In this document: piece after piece, positions 1-7,385 of the stretch
How positions within the stretch are numbered: position 1 is the stretch's first letter
Layout: every line of letters begins with the position of its first letter
Assembly: GCA_938082635.1 (NCBI GenBank)
Contig: CALLLI010000107.1
Span: forward strand, 1 to 44,906
DNA length: 44,906 bases
Reading direction: 5' to 3'
Source: an uncultured Verrucomicrobiales bacterium
GTDB lineage: Bacteria > Verrucomicrobiota > Verrucomicrobiia > Verrucomicrobiales > DEV007
Position numbers and translations under genes: made by a program
Notes under the pieces: model-generated
What the model was told of the DNA's origin: nothing
The model's input: only the letters and a program-made list of their open reading frames with translations
Database searches by the model: none

Positions 1-75
1 TCGATCAAGAAGTTTGGGCTTCGCGAGCCTGAAATGATCGAACAGGGCTAAAAATGCACTGCGAAGGGTTTTCAT
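1..75 (-). CDS. Possible N-terminal end of a gene running off the left edge
   Basis: An ATG at 75 on the minus strand opens a frame (MKTLRSAFLALFDH...) that is still open at the window edge, 25 codons later. A weak purine-rich stretch (GAGAGA) lies about 10 bases upstream of the ATG. The fragment is too short to assign a family or to exclude a chance open frame. Confidence 0.22.
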   Translation of the reverse strand, partial: MKTLRSAFLALFDHFRLAKPKLLDR

Positions 76-134
76 TGCGCGAATTCTCTCACTATCACCC
101 CGCAGGCATGCCCCGAACCCTTTTCGGCTAAGGT

Positions 135-530
135 CTAGCTCGAGGAAAGTTCGTTCAGGACATTCCGAAGAGGTGTGGGGTCTTCATTGGGAGCCGCGAT
201 GCCGTCGCCTTCTTCTACCTTCCAGTTATACCCCACAGTGCCTTTCATACGCCCAGCACTATCCGTTTCCGTGTAGGTGACTTTGATCTCCTCGTAGTTC
301 AGTGAGAATTCTTCCGTGGGGACGTCTTGGCCGGAAGCGTCGACTCGGATGTTTACTCGATAGCTCGTGACGAGCACATTCTTAAGTTCATACTGGTAGT
401 AAGTGACGCGGCCTACGTCACTGTCACGCACGAAGGAGACGAGGAAAATGCAAACCGCTTGAGAAAGGTACACAGGTTTGCAAAGAAACTGGTCGCCGAC
501 CCAGTGCTCCGCCGGGCCTGCGTCTTCCAC
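135..530 (-). pseudogene. Hcp-family (type VI tube protein-like) C-terminal fragment
   Basis: The second half of this frame carries the conserved C-terminal part of the Hcp family (PF05638): YYQYELKNVLVTSY, then PTEEFSLNYEEIKVTYTETD and a GYNWKVEEG ending. Hcp proteins form hexameric rings, either as type VI secretion tubes or as exported Hcp-like proteins. The N-terminal half expected of a protein of about 160 residues (the first beta strands and the KPVD.SSP region) is missing or scrambled: only LCKPV is faintly recognisable around residue 17, and the stretch from there to YYQYEL is shorter than usual. The frame begins just 8 bases after the stop of the methyltransferase upstream of it. It is read as a truncated gene remnant. 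No other type VI component is in the window. Confidence 0.55.
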
Positions 531-538
531 TGCTCTAC

Positions 539-1426
539 TCAGCGGGCTACAGCAAGCACTGTGAGCCCCCGTCCGCCGCCATCGATCTCGTATCCAGGGC
601 GCTCTGACTGGTGAATGATCTCGAAGCCCGCGTGCTGAAGCAGATGGGGGTAATTGTGAGAGAAAGACATTTCGCGTCCATAGATGAGCGAGTCTTTCTC
701 CGTCTCAAGGTCGTGATCAGAGCCGATGGTTTCGATCATGACAACGGCGGCAGGCTTTCTCTGCTCTGCGAGATGTCTAAACAACTGCTTTAGATCGTCT
801 TGCAAGAATTACTCTAAAACGCCTCCGTTGGTTAGAAAGATGCTGTTCGTCAATGCGTGCTTTGGGAGCCATTCGGAGGCATCGGCAGCTTCCAAGACAA
901 GCTCTGGATGATTGTAATGATCCCGATTCTGATTGATCTGATCCTCACCGAGATCAATCCCCGTTAAGTGCTGCAAATTCGTTAGTCTCTTGCTAAGGTA
1001 TTCTAGCACTTGTCCGCCGCCACAGCCGATCTCGTAAAGTTGCTCGAACGCCGAGGTCTTCATTTCTTCCTCCAACGCCCCGATCACCTCGACATCGTGA
1101 TTGAGAAACATGCGCTCGAATCGGTCATGAGCATGGTCGTGAAAGTTCTTCGCTTCGTGACCCCAATAGTTTGATAGGAACGCTCTTAGGCGTTTGTGAT
1201 CCTTCCGCCGGAAAGCTTCCGAATAGAGCCCGCTTCGCAAGAGCTTATCGAGCGAGTTCCACGGCTTGCTGAAAGGAGCCGCTTCAACGTGACCCACACG
1301 TTCTTCGAAGAATGGGAGGAGAAAGTTCCCAGCGAGCAACTTGGCGATTCTGCCGTTGGGGAAATCGGCAAGGCTACGCTTCACCGCATTCTTTTTGTCC
1401 AAGGTGTTACCAAATGAGGCTGTCAC
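539..1426 (-). pseudogene. Class I SAM-dependent methyltransferase, interrupted by one in-frame TAA
   Basis: Read as one frame, this would be a methyltransferase of about 295 residues. Residues 1-205 include a SAM-binding motif I (YEIGCGGGQVLEYL), the acidic end of strand 2 (LTGIDLGEDQ) and AADASEWLP. The frame then meets TAA at 809-811, inside the phrase NGGVLE-stop-FLQDDLKQLF, and continues in the same frame to a stop at 539 with family-like sequence (AAVVMIETIGSDHDLETEKDS, then REMSFSHNYPHLLQHAGFEI). Where TAA stands, related proteins would be expected to have an aromatic residue (TAC/TAT), so a single substitution explains the break. The GTG start at 1426 lies 2 bases after the stop of the outer-membrane protein gene, suggesting translational coupling. 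It is either a recent pseudogene or a sequence error. TAA does not encode selenocysteine, so recoding as in the upstream gene is not an explanation. Confidence 0.72.
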
Positions 1427-1428
1427 CG

Positions 1429-2376
1429 CTAAAATTTGAATCGTGCTCCAATCTGAAAGGACGTGCCTGGGGCCAATTGAGTGCTGCGGACGTCATGGAA
1501 GAAGGGGATGTTCGCCGAGGCATCTAGCGCAAGGCGTTCATTCACTTTCCAGGACACTGCGGGCGAGACTGCCAGAGTCACTGAGCCCGTATTGTGCACG
1601 TCATTGCCATCGAGCTGATCACGTTCTCGGAAAGTGCCATCAATACTGAGTTGCAGCGTAAGCTCATCAGTGAGGCGATACCCGGTCCCAAGGCTCGTTT
1701 GCAAATAACTGCCGGGATCAAGATCGGCGTCGCTCTCTCCTATCGGAAGCGTTGCCATGACTCGGCCAAAGAACGACCACTCGTCGACTGATTTGCCATA
1801 GCTCAAGCCCAGCTTCGGATTGAAGGTGCCGTTTCCTAGTTGGAAGAGTGACGGTGCCGCGTTTCCGGTAAAGGGCTGGTCATTGTCTTCGCCCGTGGGT
1901 AGCTCGATCCCACTTAACAAGGTGAGGCCGCTGAGCAAAGGATGAGCCTCCGCCTCACTCGCCCAAGGCGACCATTGCGCAAGCAAGGTGATGTCTCCGA
2001 GACCGCTGATTCGTCGGTCTGGCGCGCCGCGCTCCTCACGCACGCCTTCGAGCCAAGGCACGAAGGCACTCAACCGCAGCTCGTCTGAGAAGCGGTAGTG
2101 CCCGTTCAGGCTGACGCGATGAAACGTGGTCGAGATGTTGTTAGGATTGGCAAGGCTACTCTGCCCACTGAACAACCGATCGCTCTTTCGAAACGTGTAG
2201 TTCAAACCCAGTTGAAAGGAGCCGGCTGCTTCGTTGTCTCCAAGAATTGTCGACCCGCCAACTGGCAGGTCAGGAAGTTTTCAGCCGCCTCATTGCGCCT
2301 GTGCTGAGCGGGTGAAGCCAGAAAGCGCCACGACAAGAATAGCTGCGGCAACGAGAGAAATACGTGGTGTGATCAT
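1429..2376 (-). CDS. Outer-membrane beta-barrel protein with predicted N-terminal Sec-Gly-Gly-Sec motif
   Basis: The easily seen frame starts at 2205, but that is a mid-barrel TTG with no signal peptide. In the same frame, an ATG at 2376 begins a classic signal peptide (MITPRISLVAAAILVVALSG, ending in SAQA-Q). Codons 29 and 32 are then TGA (2290-2292 and 2281-2283), and the frame continues KLPDLPVGGSTILGDNEAAG into the barrel. With TGA read as selenocysteine, the protein is 315 residues and its mature N-terminus is Q-Sec-Gly-Gly-Sec. A stem-loop at 2252-2271 fits the bacterial SECIS consensus for both codons. The rest shows alternating amphipathic strands and a C-terminal aromatic (ARFKF), like the MetA/transporter-type barrels (PF13557). 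No substrate can be read from sequence. The methyltransferase follows after 2 bases. The alternative is a pseudogene with two nonsense codons; the intact signal peptide, open flanks and stem-loop argue against that. Confidence 0.7.
2252..2271 (-). promoter_or_regulatory. Candidate bacterial SECIS element (outer-membrane protein)
   Basis: In the mRNA sense, GACCUGCC (2271-2264) pairs with GGCGGGUC (2259-2252) over 8 bp, including one G-U pair, around the tetraloop AGUU. There are 17 nt between the second UGA and the loop, and 26 nt from the first. The loop has G in its second position. These values satisfy the general bacterial SECIS consensus: a small loop with G in the first two positions, placed about 16-37 nt after UGA. 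Confidence 0.6.
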
Positions 2377-2475
2377 AGGGAGATAAGGAGATAGGTTTTT
2401 AGACTTGTGCGCATGGGTGCAATGGTGAAAAGCTAGAAGGTCTAACGGGCTGTGTTAGAGTTTAGTGTAGTGTAG

Positions 2476-2562
2476 CTCGGGCTTTCAGCCCGAGTCACGG
2501 CCTAGAAGACCGTACTACCCTAGATTACGCCTAGCGAGCGCCTTCTGGCCGCTAGTTAGGCA
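2476..2562. repeat. REP-like cluster of three consecutive hairpins
   Basis: Three palindromes lie side by side in a non-coding stretch. CTCGGGCT/AGCCCGAG (2476-2494) has an 8-bp stem with a 3-nt loop. The next (2498-2512) reads CGGUCU/AGGCCG on the minus strand. The third, CTAGCG/CGCTAG (2531-2555), has a nested GCC-TTCT-GGC (2540-2549). The layout resembles extragenic REP/BIME-type repeats. Only one copy is visible in the window, so repetitiveness is an inference. Confidence 0.45.
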
Positions 2563-2575
2563 GTCGTTGAGGAAA

Positions 2576-2605
2576 TTTAATGTTAGCGTTCGCGTTAACA
2601 TTAAA
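2576..2605 (+). repeat. 13-bp hairpin with UUCG tetraloop
   Basis: TTTAATGTTAGCG (2576-2588) pairs with CGTTAACATTAAA (2593-2605) across a TTCG loop, with one G-T wobble on the plus strand. A small GCCC/GGGC hairpin (2606-2618) follows directly. No T-run follows on the plus strand, so a classic terminator is uncertain. It lies in the gap between the outer-membrane protein gene and the Cys-rich gene. Confidence 0.5.
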
Positions 2606-2658
2606 GCCCATATCGGGCGACAGAAACAGTTAGGCTAGTGTAAAAGGCAGTCTAGGCC

Positions 2659-3030
2659 TCAAAGCCGAAAGACGCAGTACGCTGCCTGAAACGACTTCTT
2701 TCCAATATGCCTAAGAGGTGCCGTAGCGGCATGAACCATGTTTGAACTCAGCGCGGCAACTTCGTGGGAGATTAATGCCCTCGGCTGGATCTGGAGGTCA
2801 TGAACCTGGACGGATGGAAGCCCTGTGGAGGAATTCGGAGAGGCTTTATGCATCTTCGAAGCGCACCCAGAACAGGGTTCTTCATCAGGCGTCTTCTCAT
2901 CGGAAGACTGCTGACATCCACAGCTGGTTTCGGTATCTACCGAAGACCACAAACTGCTGAGATCCTGGCAACAGCAGATCGGATTGGCGACCAATAGCGC
3001 CAACATCACTGCAAATAGCCGTTCAATCAT
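2659..3030 (-). CDS. Small Cys-rich exported protein
   Basis: This 123-residue protein has a short basic start and a hydrophobic signal segment (MIERLFAVMLALLVANP). Cysteine clusters follow: CCC at 19-21, then CGC, and CSGC near residue 55. The spacer is acidic and Ser-rich, and the protein ends in AAYCVFRL. Paired and triplet cysteines just after an export signal suggest metal binding or disulfide-bonded surface attachment. I do not recognise a named family, although small proteins of this style occur near metal-efflux genes. ATG at 3030 is the natural start. The gene lies upstream of, and in the same direction as, the Sec-containing outer-membrane protein, with the hairpin cluster between them. 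Its own stop is TGA followed by only a few codons, so readthrough is not proposed. Confidence 0.68.
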   Translation of the reverse strand: MIERLFAVMLALLVANPICCCQDLSSLWSSVDTETSCGCQQSSDEKTPDEEPCSGCASKMHKASPNSSTGLPSVQVHDLQIQPRALISHEVAALSSNMVHAATAPLRHIGKKSFQAAYCVFRL

Positions 3031-3057
3031 AAGTGCCTAACTTAGGCGAAGCAGCCC

Positions 3058-3561
3058 TTACCTGCAAGCTCCCAATCGACAACGAAGAATCGTGCCTGTG
3101 AGAGGTTCAGATTCTTTCCTAATGATCTTTGGTGTGGTGGCGCCGAGCATGTCGACACCGAAGTTGTTGTCGAAGTCGCGCGAGACAATACGCCAGACTT
3201 GAAAGAACGGAGGATCTTCGTGTGGCCAGATCGTCATCGAACCAAGCGCCTGTGGGACAACGCCGATAGGAATGCAAGTCCCGAGGAAGAAAGAAAGCTG
3301 CTCCACCGGATAGGTCCCGGTGATGGCAGAAGGAAGATCGTGCCGCCGGGCTTGGCAAGAGCGGCTCAACAGCAGGATGGCACGGTGACCGATGAGGACG
3401 ATGATGTGCAGGGAGGATCATTGAACGGGTTCGTCAGGATAAGTAAAAGTCGGGGCCTGGGTCTACCGATAGCGCAGCTGCCACGCCCCCAGACTGTGGG
3501 ATTGATCGGTGGCTGCTCGCTGATGTTGATAGAACACAGCGAACTCTCCCAAAACGCGAGA
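3058..3561 (-). pseudogene. Possible decayed coding region, unassigned
   Basis: One minus-strand frame reads with protein-like composition from about 3561 to 3058 but carries a TAG (3463-3465) and a TGA (3418-3420). The last uninterrupted part, from 3417 down, includes HIIVLIGHRAILLL, DLPSAITGTYPVEQLSFFLG, MTIWPHEDPPFFQVWRIV and a Cys-containing end (RCRLGACR). I recognise no family. The two different stops and the lack of a clear start suggest a remnant, but a short real gene starting at the TTG at 3369 cannot be excluded. No SECIS-like stem was found after its TGA. Confidence 0.25.
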
Positions 3562-3590
3562 TTCCTAACGTAAGCGTATTCCAAGAGCGG

Positions 3591-4397
3591 TTACTCAGCA
3601 GCACCCTGCTTGCCGGGGGCTTCGGCAATGGTCTCCATGGTGCCGCTAGGAATCGCGACAGCATGCGAATCATGGACCGTAAATCGGATCATGAATCCGT
3701 TACACTCATCCGTGATGTACTTGGCAAGGCCATGTATAGTAAGAATGATCGCGCTCATTTCCATCAACTCTTCAATCGTGACCAAAAGCGCGTAGTTCAA
3801 GGATTCTTCACCGTAATTGCGAGTTGCTACGGCACCCCCCATTTCTAATCCCAATGTTCCTACAACGTACAAGATCGCAGCGATGCCAAAGATCGCTTGA
3901 TACCGAAATGGCATCCTTAAGTAGAAGGGCAAGTAGACAATCGTAAACAGACCGGCAAGCAAAGCATAGGGTAGGACCCATGGCCAAGCCAGCCACCCGG
4001 AAGTTTCGAGCATCGGAGTGAGAATGTAATCCAGTTGATCGTGAAGACTAGCGTTTTCATCTATTGCCAAAAACGTCAGCATTGCCGCCAGTACAATCCA
4101 AGGCTTGGAATTGCCATCTCTGATCGTCTTGCGCCAGCGATAGATGAGGAAACTAAGGCCACTTGCAATGGCCAGCGCAAACGACGAGTAGAGAGTCGGA
4201 AAATTACCTTCCCTATCAAAATGAAAAAGCGGCACAATTCCGTAAGCAAAGTCCCGTTTGAGTACGAGCTGTAGGTATACCGCCAGACTGTGCAACAGTG
4301 TCAGAGAGATAACAGATCCGATCAAAAACGTGAGGAGACCGCGACGAGTGATCGCAATTTCAGGGTTTAAGTGCTGCGGGTGATTGGAGGGCGACAT
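3591..4397 (-). CDS. Multi-pass inner-membrane protein of unknown function
   Basis: The predicted protein has about 268 residues from ATG 4397; the frame stays open to a TTG at 4463, but ATG is preferred. Six or so hydrophobic segments are visible (for example GLLTFLIGSVISLTLLHSLA, then YSSFALAIASGLSFLIYRW and WIVLAAMLTFLAID). Two polar motifs face each other in the sequence: FLAIDENASLHDQL after the third segment, and GLEMGGA...VTIEELMEMSAIIL near the end. The paired acidic motifs (IDE..S.H and TIEELMEM) recur in uncharacterised bacterial membrane proteins and could form a buried site. The C-terminal 50 residues are soluble. No function can be assigned. It is separated from its neighbours by AT-rich, unannotated DNA. 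Confidence 0.78.
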   Translation of the reverse strand: MSPSNHPQHLNPEIAITRRGLLTFLIGSVISLTLLHSLAVYLQLVLKRDFAYGIVPLFHFDREGNFPTLYSSFALAIASGLSFLIYRWRKTIRDGNSKPWIVLAAMLTFLAIDENASLHDQLDYILTPMLETSGWLAWPWVLPYALLAGLFTIVYLPFYLRMPFRYQAIFGIAAILYVVGTLGLEMGGAVATRNYGEESLNYALLVTIEELMEMSAIILTIHGLAKYITDECNGFMIRFTVHDSHAVAIPSGTMETIAEAPGKQGAAE

Positions 4398-4645
4398 CGT
4401 GAATGAGAAGGCTTGGATCGTTGTACTCTCTTCTTTTAGGTGTGCCCATTGCTTTAATTGCAATTTCTATAATTTTGATCATAATTGATGCAATTCTACC
4501 CCAAACGGTTAGATCAGACTCCGAATTCTAATCGGACACGGCGGCATCGGATCGTCCATCACAGCTCCAGCCAAGAGCTGAAGGCTCTGAATCGGCCACC
4601 GCTCGGCCAAGCCGCGCACGACTTATGATCGCGCTGGTCGCCGCT

Positions 4646-4849
4646 TCAGCTCGGGCTCAAGATGGTGGAACGTCCGTTCTCCCACCCACAGTTTTCAGGA
4701 TCATCGTCTCGTTCCCATGACTCCCTGAAGAGCTTCTTCATCGCCTCAAGTCTGTCCGCATGTTTATGATCACCTGTGGCGTTTCTCATCTCCTGAGGGA
4801 TCATTTTTGAGATCGAAGAGTCTCCAAACACTGCCCTTTTCGGCTGCAT
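4646..4849 (-). CDS. Small hypothetical protein
   Basis: This 67-residue frame starts at ATG 4849 with a purine-rich GAGAAG about 6 bases upstream. The protein is polar and acidic with no signal peptide or membrane segment (for example EAMKKLFRESWERDDDPE). It lies inside an otherwise gene-poor stretch (4498-5056) in which I see nothing else. It may be a real small gene, a remnant or chance. Confidence 0.33.
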   Translation of the reverse strand: MQPKRAVFGDSSISKMIPQEMRNATGDHKHADRLEAMKKLFRESWERDDDPENCGWENGRSTILSPS

Positions 4850-5056
4850 TCGAGGCTTCTCAAAGTGGAGGAGTTTGAATCCGTTTGGTCGGATCGTGCG
4901 GTGCTGCTGCTCTATATTCCGAGGTCATGGTGCACGGGTGTTCGGAGACATGGCGTAGCGCACTTCCAATGGCTTCTCACGACTACGCCGTTCTTGCTTG
5001 TGCTAGATCGAGCGACAAGCCATTCAGGAATGGGCTTGGGGGAGAACGACGAAGGC

Positions 5057-5836
5057 TCATGCAAGGCCGGGCTGGTCGAGGTAATCCTTGATCGCAGGGA
5101 ACTCGGCGCGCCAGTCGCGGACGCGTTGGACGTCGATCTCTACACGAGTGATAGATTCGGACTCACCCGCGTGGTAGACGATTTCACCGAGAGGGTCGAT
5201 GACCATGGACCCGCCTGCGTAGTGAAAGTTGGGATCGTTCCCGCAACGATTCACTCCGATGACATAGGCCTGACTCTCCACCGCGCGAGCCTGAAGGAGT
5301 AATTCCCAATGATGTTGGCGTGGAGCCGGCCAACTCGCAATGACCACGAAGACCTCGGCACCTTGACGGAGTCCTGCTCGGAAGAGTTCTGGGAAACGGA
5401 GATCGTAGCAGATCAGCGGGCAGAAACAGACGCCTTGGTGATCGAAGGTGATGACGTCACTGCCAGCGGTGACGACTTTGTGTTCGCTACGGAATGGGCG
5501 GATCTTGCGGTAGGCTGTCTCTTCGGAATGGCTAGGTGGTAGATAGACAGCTTCGTTTGTGATAGTGCCGTCAGGTTGTCGACGGGCGATGCCGAGAATC
5601 GTGGGGACGGCTAGACCGCTGCTGAGCGAGGATTCCCATGGGCCTTTAGGGGCCTCAACGAGACTATCAAGGTCGTCGGTAAATCCGGTGCTGACCATTT
5701 CTGGCAGGATAAGTAGCTGTCGCTCATCGCTCTCGATATCAGCGAGTTGGCTCTGGAGGCGGGAAAGGTTGCCATCAGGATTTCTCCATAAAACGTCGAA
5801 TTGTACTAGCAATATCGGTATAATTGTCACCTTCAT
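5057..5836 (-). CDS. Carbon-nitrogen hydrolase (Nit/omega-amidase-like)
   Basis: This 259-residue protein is of nitrilase-superfamily length. The catalytic triad is visible: Glu46 in LPEMVSTGF, Lys111 in YRKIRPF, and Cys143 in ICYDLRFPELFRAG. The motifs match the omega-amidase branch (YafV-like), whose members hydrolyse alpha-ketoglutaramate and related deaminated amides. This is a housekeeping repair or salvage role in the cytosol. The substrate call comes from family resemblance only. The start is ATG 5836, with no strong ribosome-binding site. It is divergent from the exopolysaccharide operon, sharing the AT-rich gap 5837-6002. No obvious partner genes are adjacent. Confidence 0.92.
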   Translation of the reverse strand: MKVTIIPILLVQFDVLWRNPDGNLSRLQSQLADIESDERQLLILPEMVSTGFTDDLDSLVEAPKGPWESSLSSGLAVPTILGIARRQPDGTITNEAVYLPPSHSEETAYRKIRPFRSEHKVVTAGSDVITFDHQGVCFCPLICYDLRFPELFRAGLRQGAEVFVVIASWPAPRQHHWELLLQARAVESQAYVIGVNRCGNDPNFHYAGGSMVIDPLGEIVYHAGESESITRVEIDVQRVRDWRAEFPAIKDYLDQPGLA

Positions 5837-5881
5837 AAGGTTAGTTAAAAATTAAGATGCTGGCACATGTTAAGTATCGCA

Positions 5882-5897
5882 AATAAATGAATTTATT
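5882..5897. promoter_or_regulatory. AT-rich perfect palindrome in the divergent promoter gap
   Basis: AATAAAT (5882-5888) and ATTTATT (5891-5897) form a perfect 7-bp inverted repeat around GA, inside the very AT-rich gap between the amidase gene and the exopolysaccharide operon. The position suits an operator or an upstream promoter element. No regulator is identified. The rest of the gap (5837-6002) holds no gene. Confidence 0.35.
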
Positions 5898-6002
5898 ATA
5901 ATTAACATAGAATTAACTTGCCGTATTCTCGATATCGATGAGATTCGCACAGAACCGCTCGCGCATCTGAGAATCTTGTCCAACACCGCTTTCCTACACT
6001 CC

Positions 6003-7373
6003 ATGATCTCAATGCCCTATTCTATCGGCCGCGCTTCGCTTTGGCTAGCTGTCAGCGGTGCCCTGATGACGACTCTGTCTGCGCAGGTGCCCGCACCTGC
6101 TCTGGCCAGCGAACTTCCTTCCAGCCTTGTGGCTGACGAAACCGACAATGCGTTGGCTCCAGATGAGGATCTGTCTGCGGCCCTGACAGGTAGTCTAGGA
6201 GCTGATACGCGTTCCTCCTCTGGGCAGGTCGTTGCTCCAGTACAGCCGTTCGAGAATGAGCGTCTCCAGCAACCTCGGGTCGCTGGAGCTCCACGGGATC
6301 CTCTCTCTGCGCGTCGTAAAACGAAGCCTAAGGTGTATGTTAGTGTTCGGGCCGGGATTGAGTACAACGACAATGTCTTCGCCTCAGGTGATGACGAGGA
6401 GAGTGATGTGGTCGCGATTCTTGCGCCGACGCTATCTGTGAATGCGGGTGACTTTCGTGGCAGGGAAGCCACCTATCTGAGCGCTGCCTACACGGCGACG
6501 GCTTCAGCTTACCTCGAGGATACTGCTAATGACACGCTCGATCATCTGTTAGAAGTTGGTGGTCAGTGGAAGCGAAGGCGGCTTACGGTTCCCTTCGATC
6601 TGCGGGTGTCGCGCGAGACGGGCGCGTTCCTGGATATTGGTGGGCGTGACACGGCCGAGAGCTATGGGGGGCGGCTGGGCATTGAGTATGCAGCGTCTTC
6701 CAAGATGACCTTTGGCCTTTCCGGTGAGTATAGCACCACGGAATACAGCCTCTTCGCTAACTTCGAAAGTGCCGTAGCGGAAGCTTATGTGGGTTGCAAT
6801 GTGACTAGCAAACTTACCTTGAGCGGGGTCTACCGCTATAGCGACGCCAAATCTCAGGGTTCCGATGGCCAGTCCTACCAAGCAGCGTTGGTTCGTGTGA
6901 ATACCCAGCCAAACTCGAAACTCACCGCCTTTGCCGAGACAGGCCTCGCGTTCAGCAGTTTGGGCAAGGGGGATCGCAACGATCTCATTTACCGAGTCGG
7001 CGTGGCGATGCAGCCGACGAGCAAGCAGCGGATTGCTTTCGAGGCGGTGCGTCAGCCGAGTACGAGTTCGTTCACGACGGGCAGTGGTTTTATCAATAAC
7101 GGTGTCCAGCTAACCTACGAGCAAGCAGTTGGTGCGCGTACTCGCTTCGTGGTCACCGGTGGCTATGAGATGCAAGATTACTTCGCCGCAGATGAAGGGA
7201 CATCTACGGATCGTGCGGACGATTATTTTGTGTTTAGTTCTTTGCTATCCTATGATGTTAATGCTCATTGGCAGGCTCAGCTTTATTATACTTATGCTAA
7301 CAACGACTCGGGCGATCCACTCGTTGAGTTCGACAACCAAAGGATGGGGATGGGCCTCACCTGGACCTACTAA
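6003..7373 (+). CDS. Outer-membrane beta-barrel protein of exopolysaccharide cluster
   Basis: The protein has about 456 residues from ATG 6003; ATG 6012 and TTG 5976 are alternatives. An N-terminal signal peptide (SIGRASLWLAVSGALMTTLSAQ) precedes a low-complexity linker, then VSVRAGIEYNDNVFAS, the usual start of EpsL/BBP2-type outer-membrane barrels in polysaccharide operons. Alternating strands follow, ending with an aromatic residue (GLTWTY). It probably forms the outer-membrane channel or a secretion-associated barrel for the polymer. It is the first gene of the operon and lies 12 bases before the Wza-like gene. A role other than transport cannot be excluded from sequence. Confidence 0.82.
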   Translation: MISMPYSIGRASLWLAVSGALMTTLSAQVPAPALASELPSSLVADETDNALAPDEDLSAALTGSLGADTRSSSGQVVAPVQPFENERLQQPRVAGAPRDPLSARRKTKPKVYVSVRAGIEYNDNVFASGDDEESDVVAILAPTLSVNAGDFRGREATYLSAAYTATASAYLEDTANDTLDHLLEVGGQWKRRRLTVPFDLRVSRETGAFLDIGGRDTAESYGGRLGIEYAASSKMTFGLSGEYSTTEYSLFANFESAVAEAYVGCNVTSKLTLSGVYRYSDAKSQGSDGQSYQAALVRVNTQPNSKLTAFAETGLAFSSLGKGDRNDLIYRVGVAMQPTSKQRIAFEAVRQPSTSSFTTGSGFINNGVQLTYEQAVGARTRFVVTGGYEMQDYFAADEGTSTDRADDYFVFSSLLSYDVNAHWQAQLYYTYANNDSGDPLVEFDNQRMGMGLTWTY

Positions 7374-7385
7374 GAATACCTTTCT

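Noticed and set aside
539..1426. Recoding of the internal stop as selenocysteine
   Set aside because: The internal stop is TAA, which is not a Sec codon, so this is a nonsense change or an error.
2641..2661. Readthrough of the Cys-rich gene's TGA
   Set aside because: Only a few codons follow before TAG, and no suitable stem-loop lies downstream.
3418..3420. TGA in the unassigned frame as Sec
   Set aside because: No SECIS-like stem follows, and a TAG interrupts the same frame just upstream.
3199..3573. Plus-strand frame of 124 codons
   Set aside because: Composition is Arg/Lys-skewed and unlike any family; it appears to be the shadow of the minus-strand frame.
5862..5881. Sigma54 promoter (TGGCAC...) before the exopolysaccharide operon
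   Set aside because: The GG element is present, but the GC element at the required spacing is absent.
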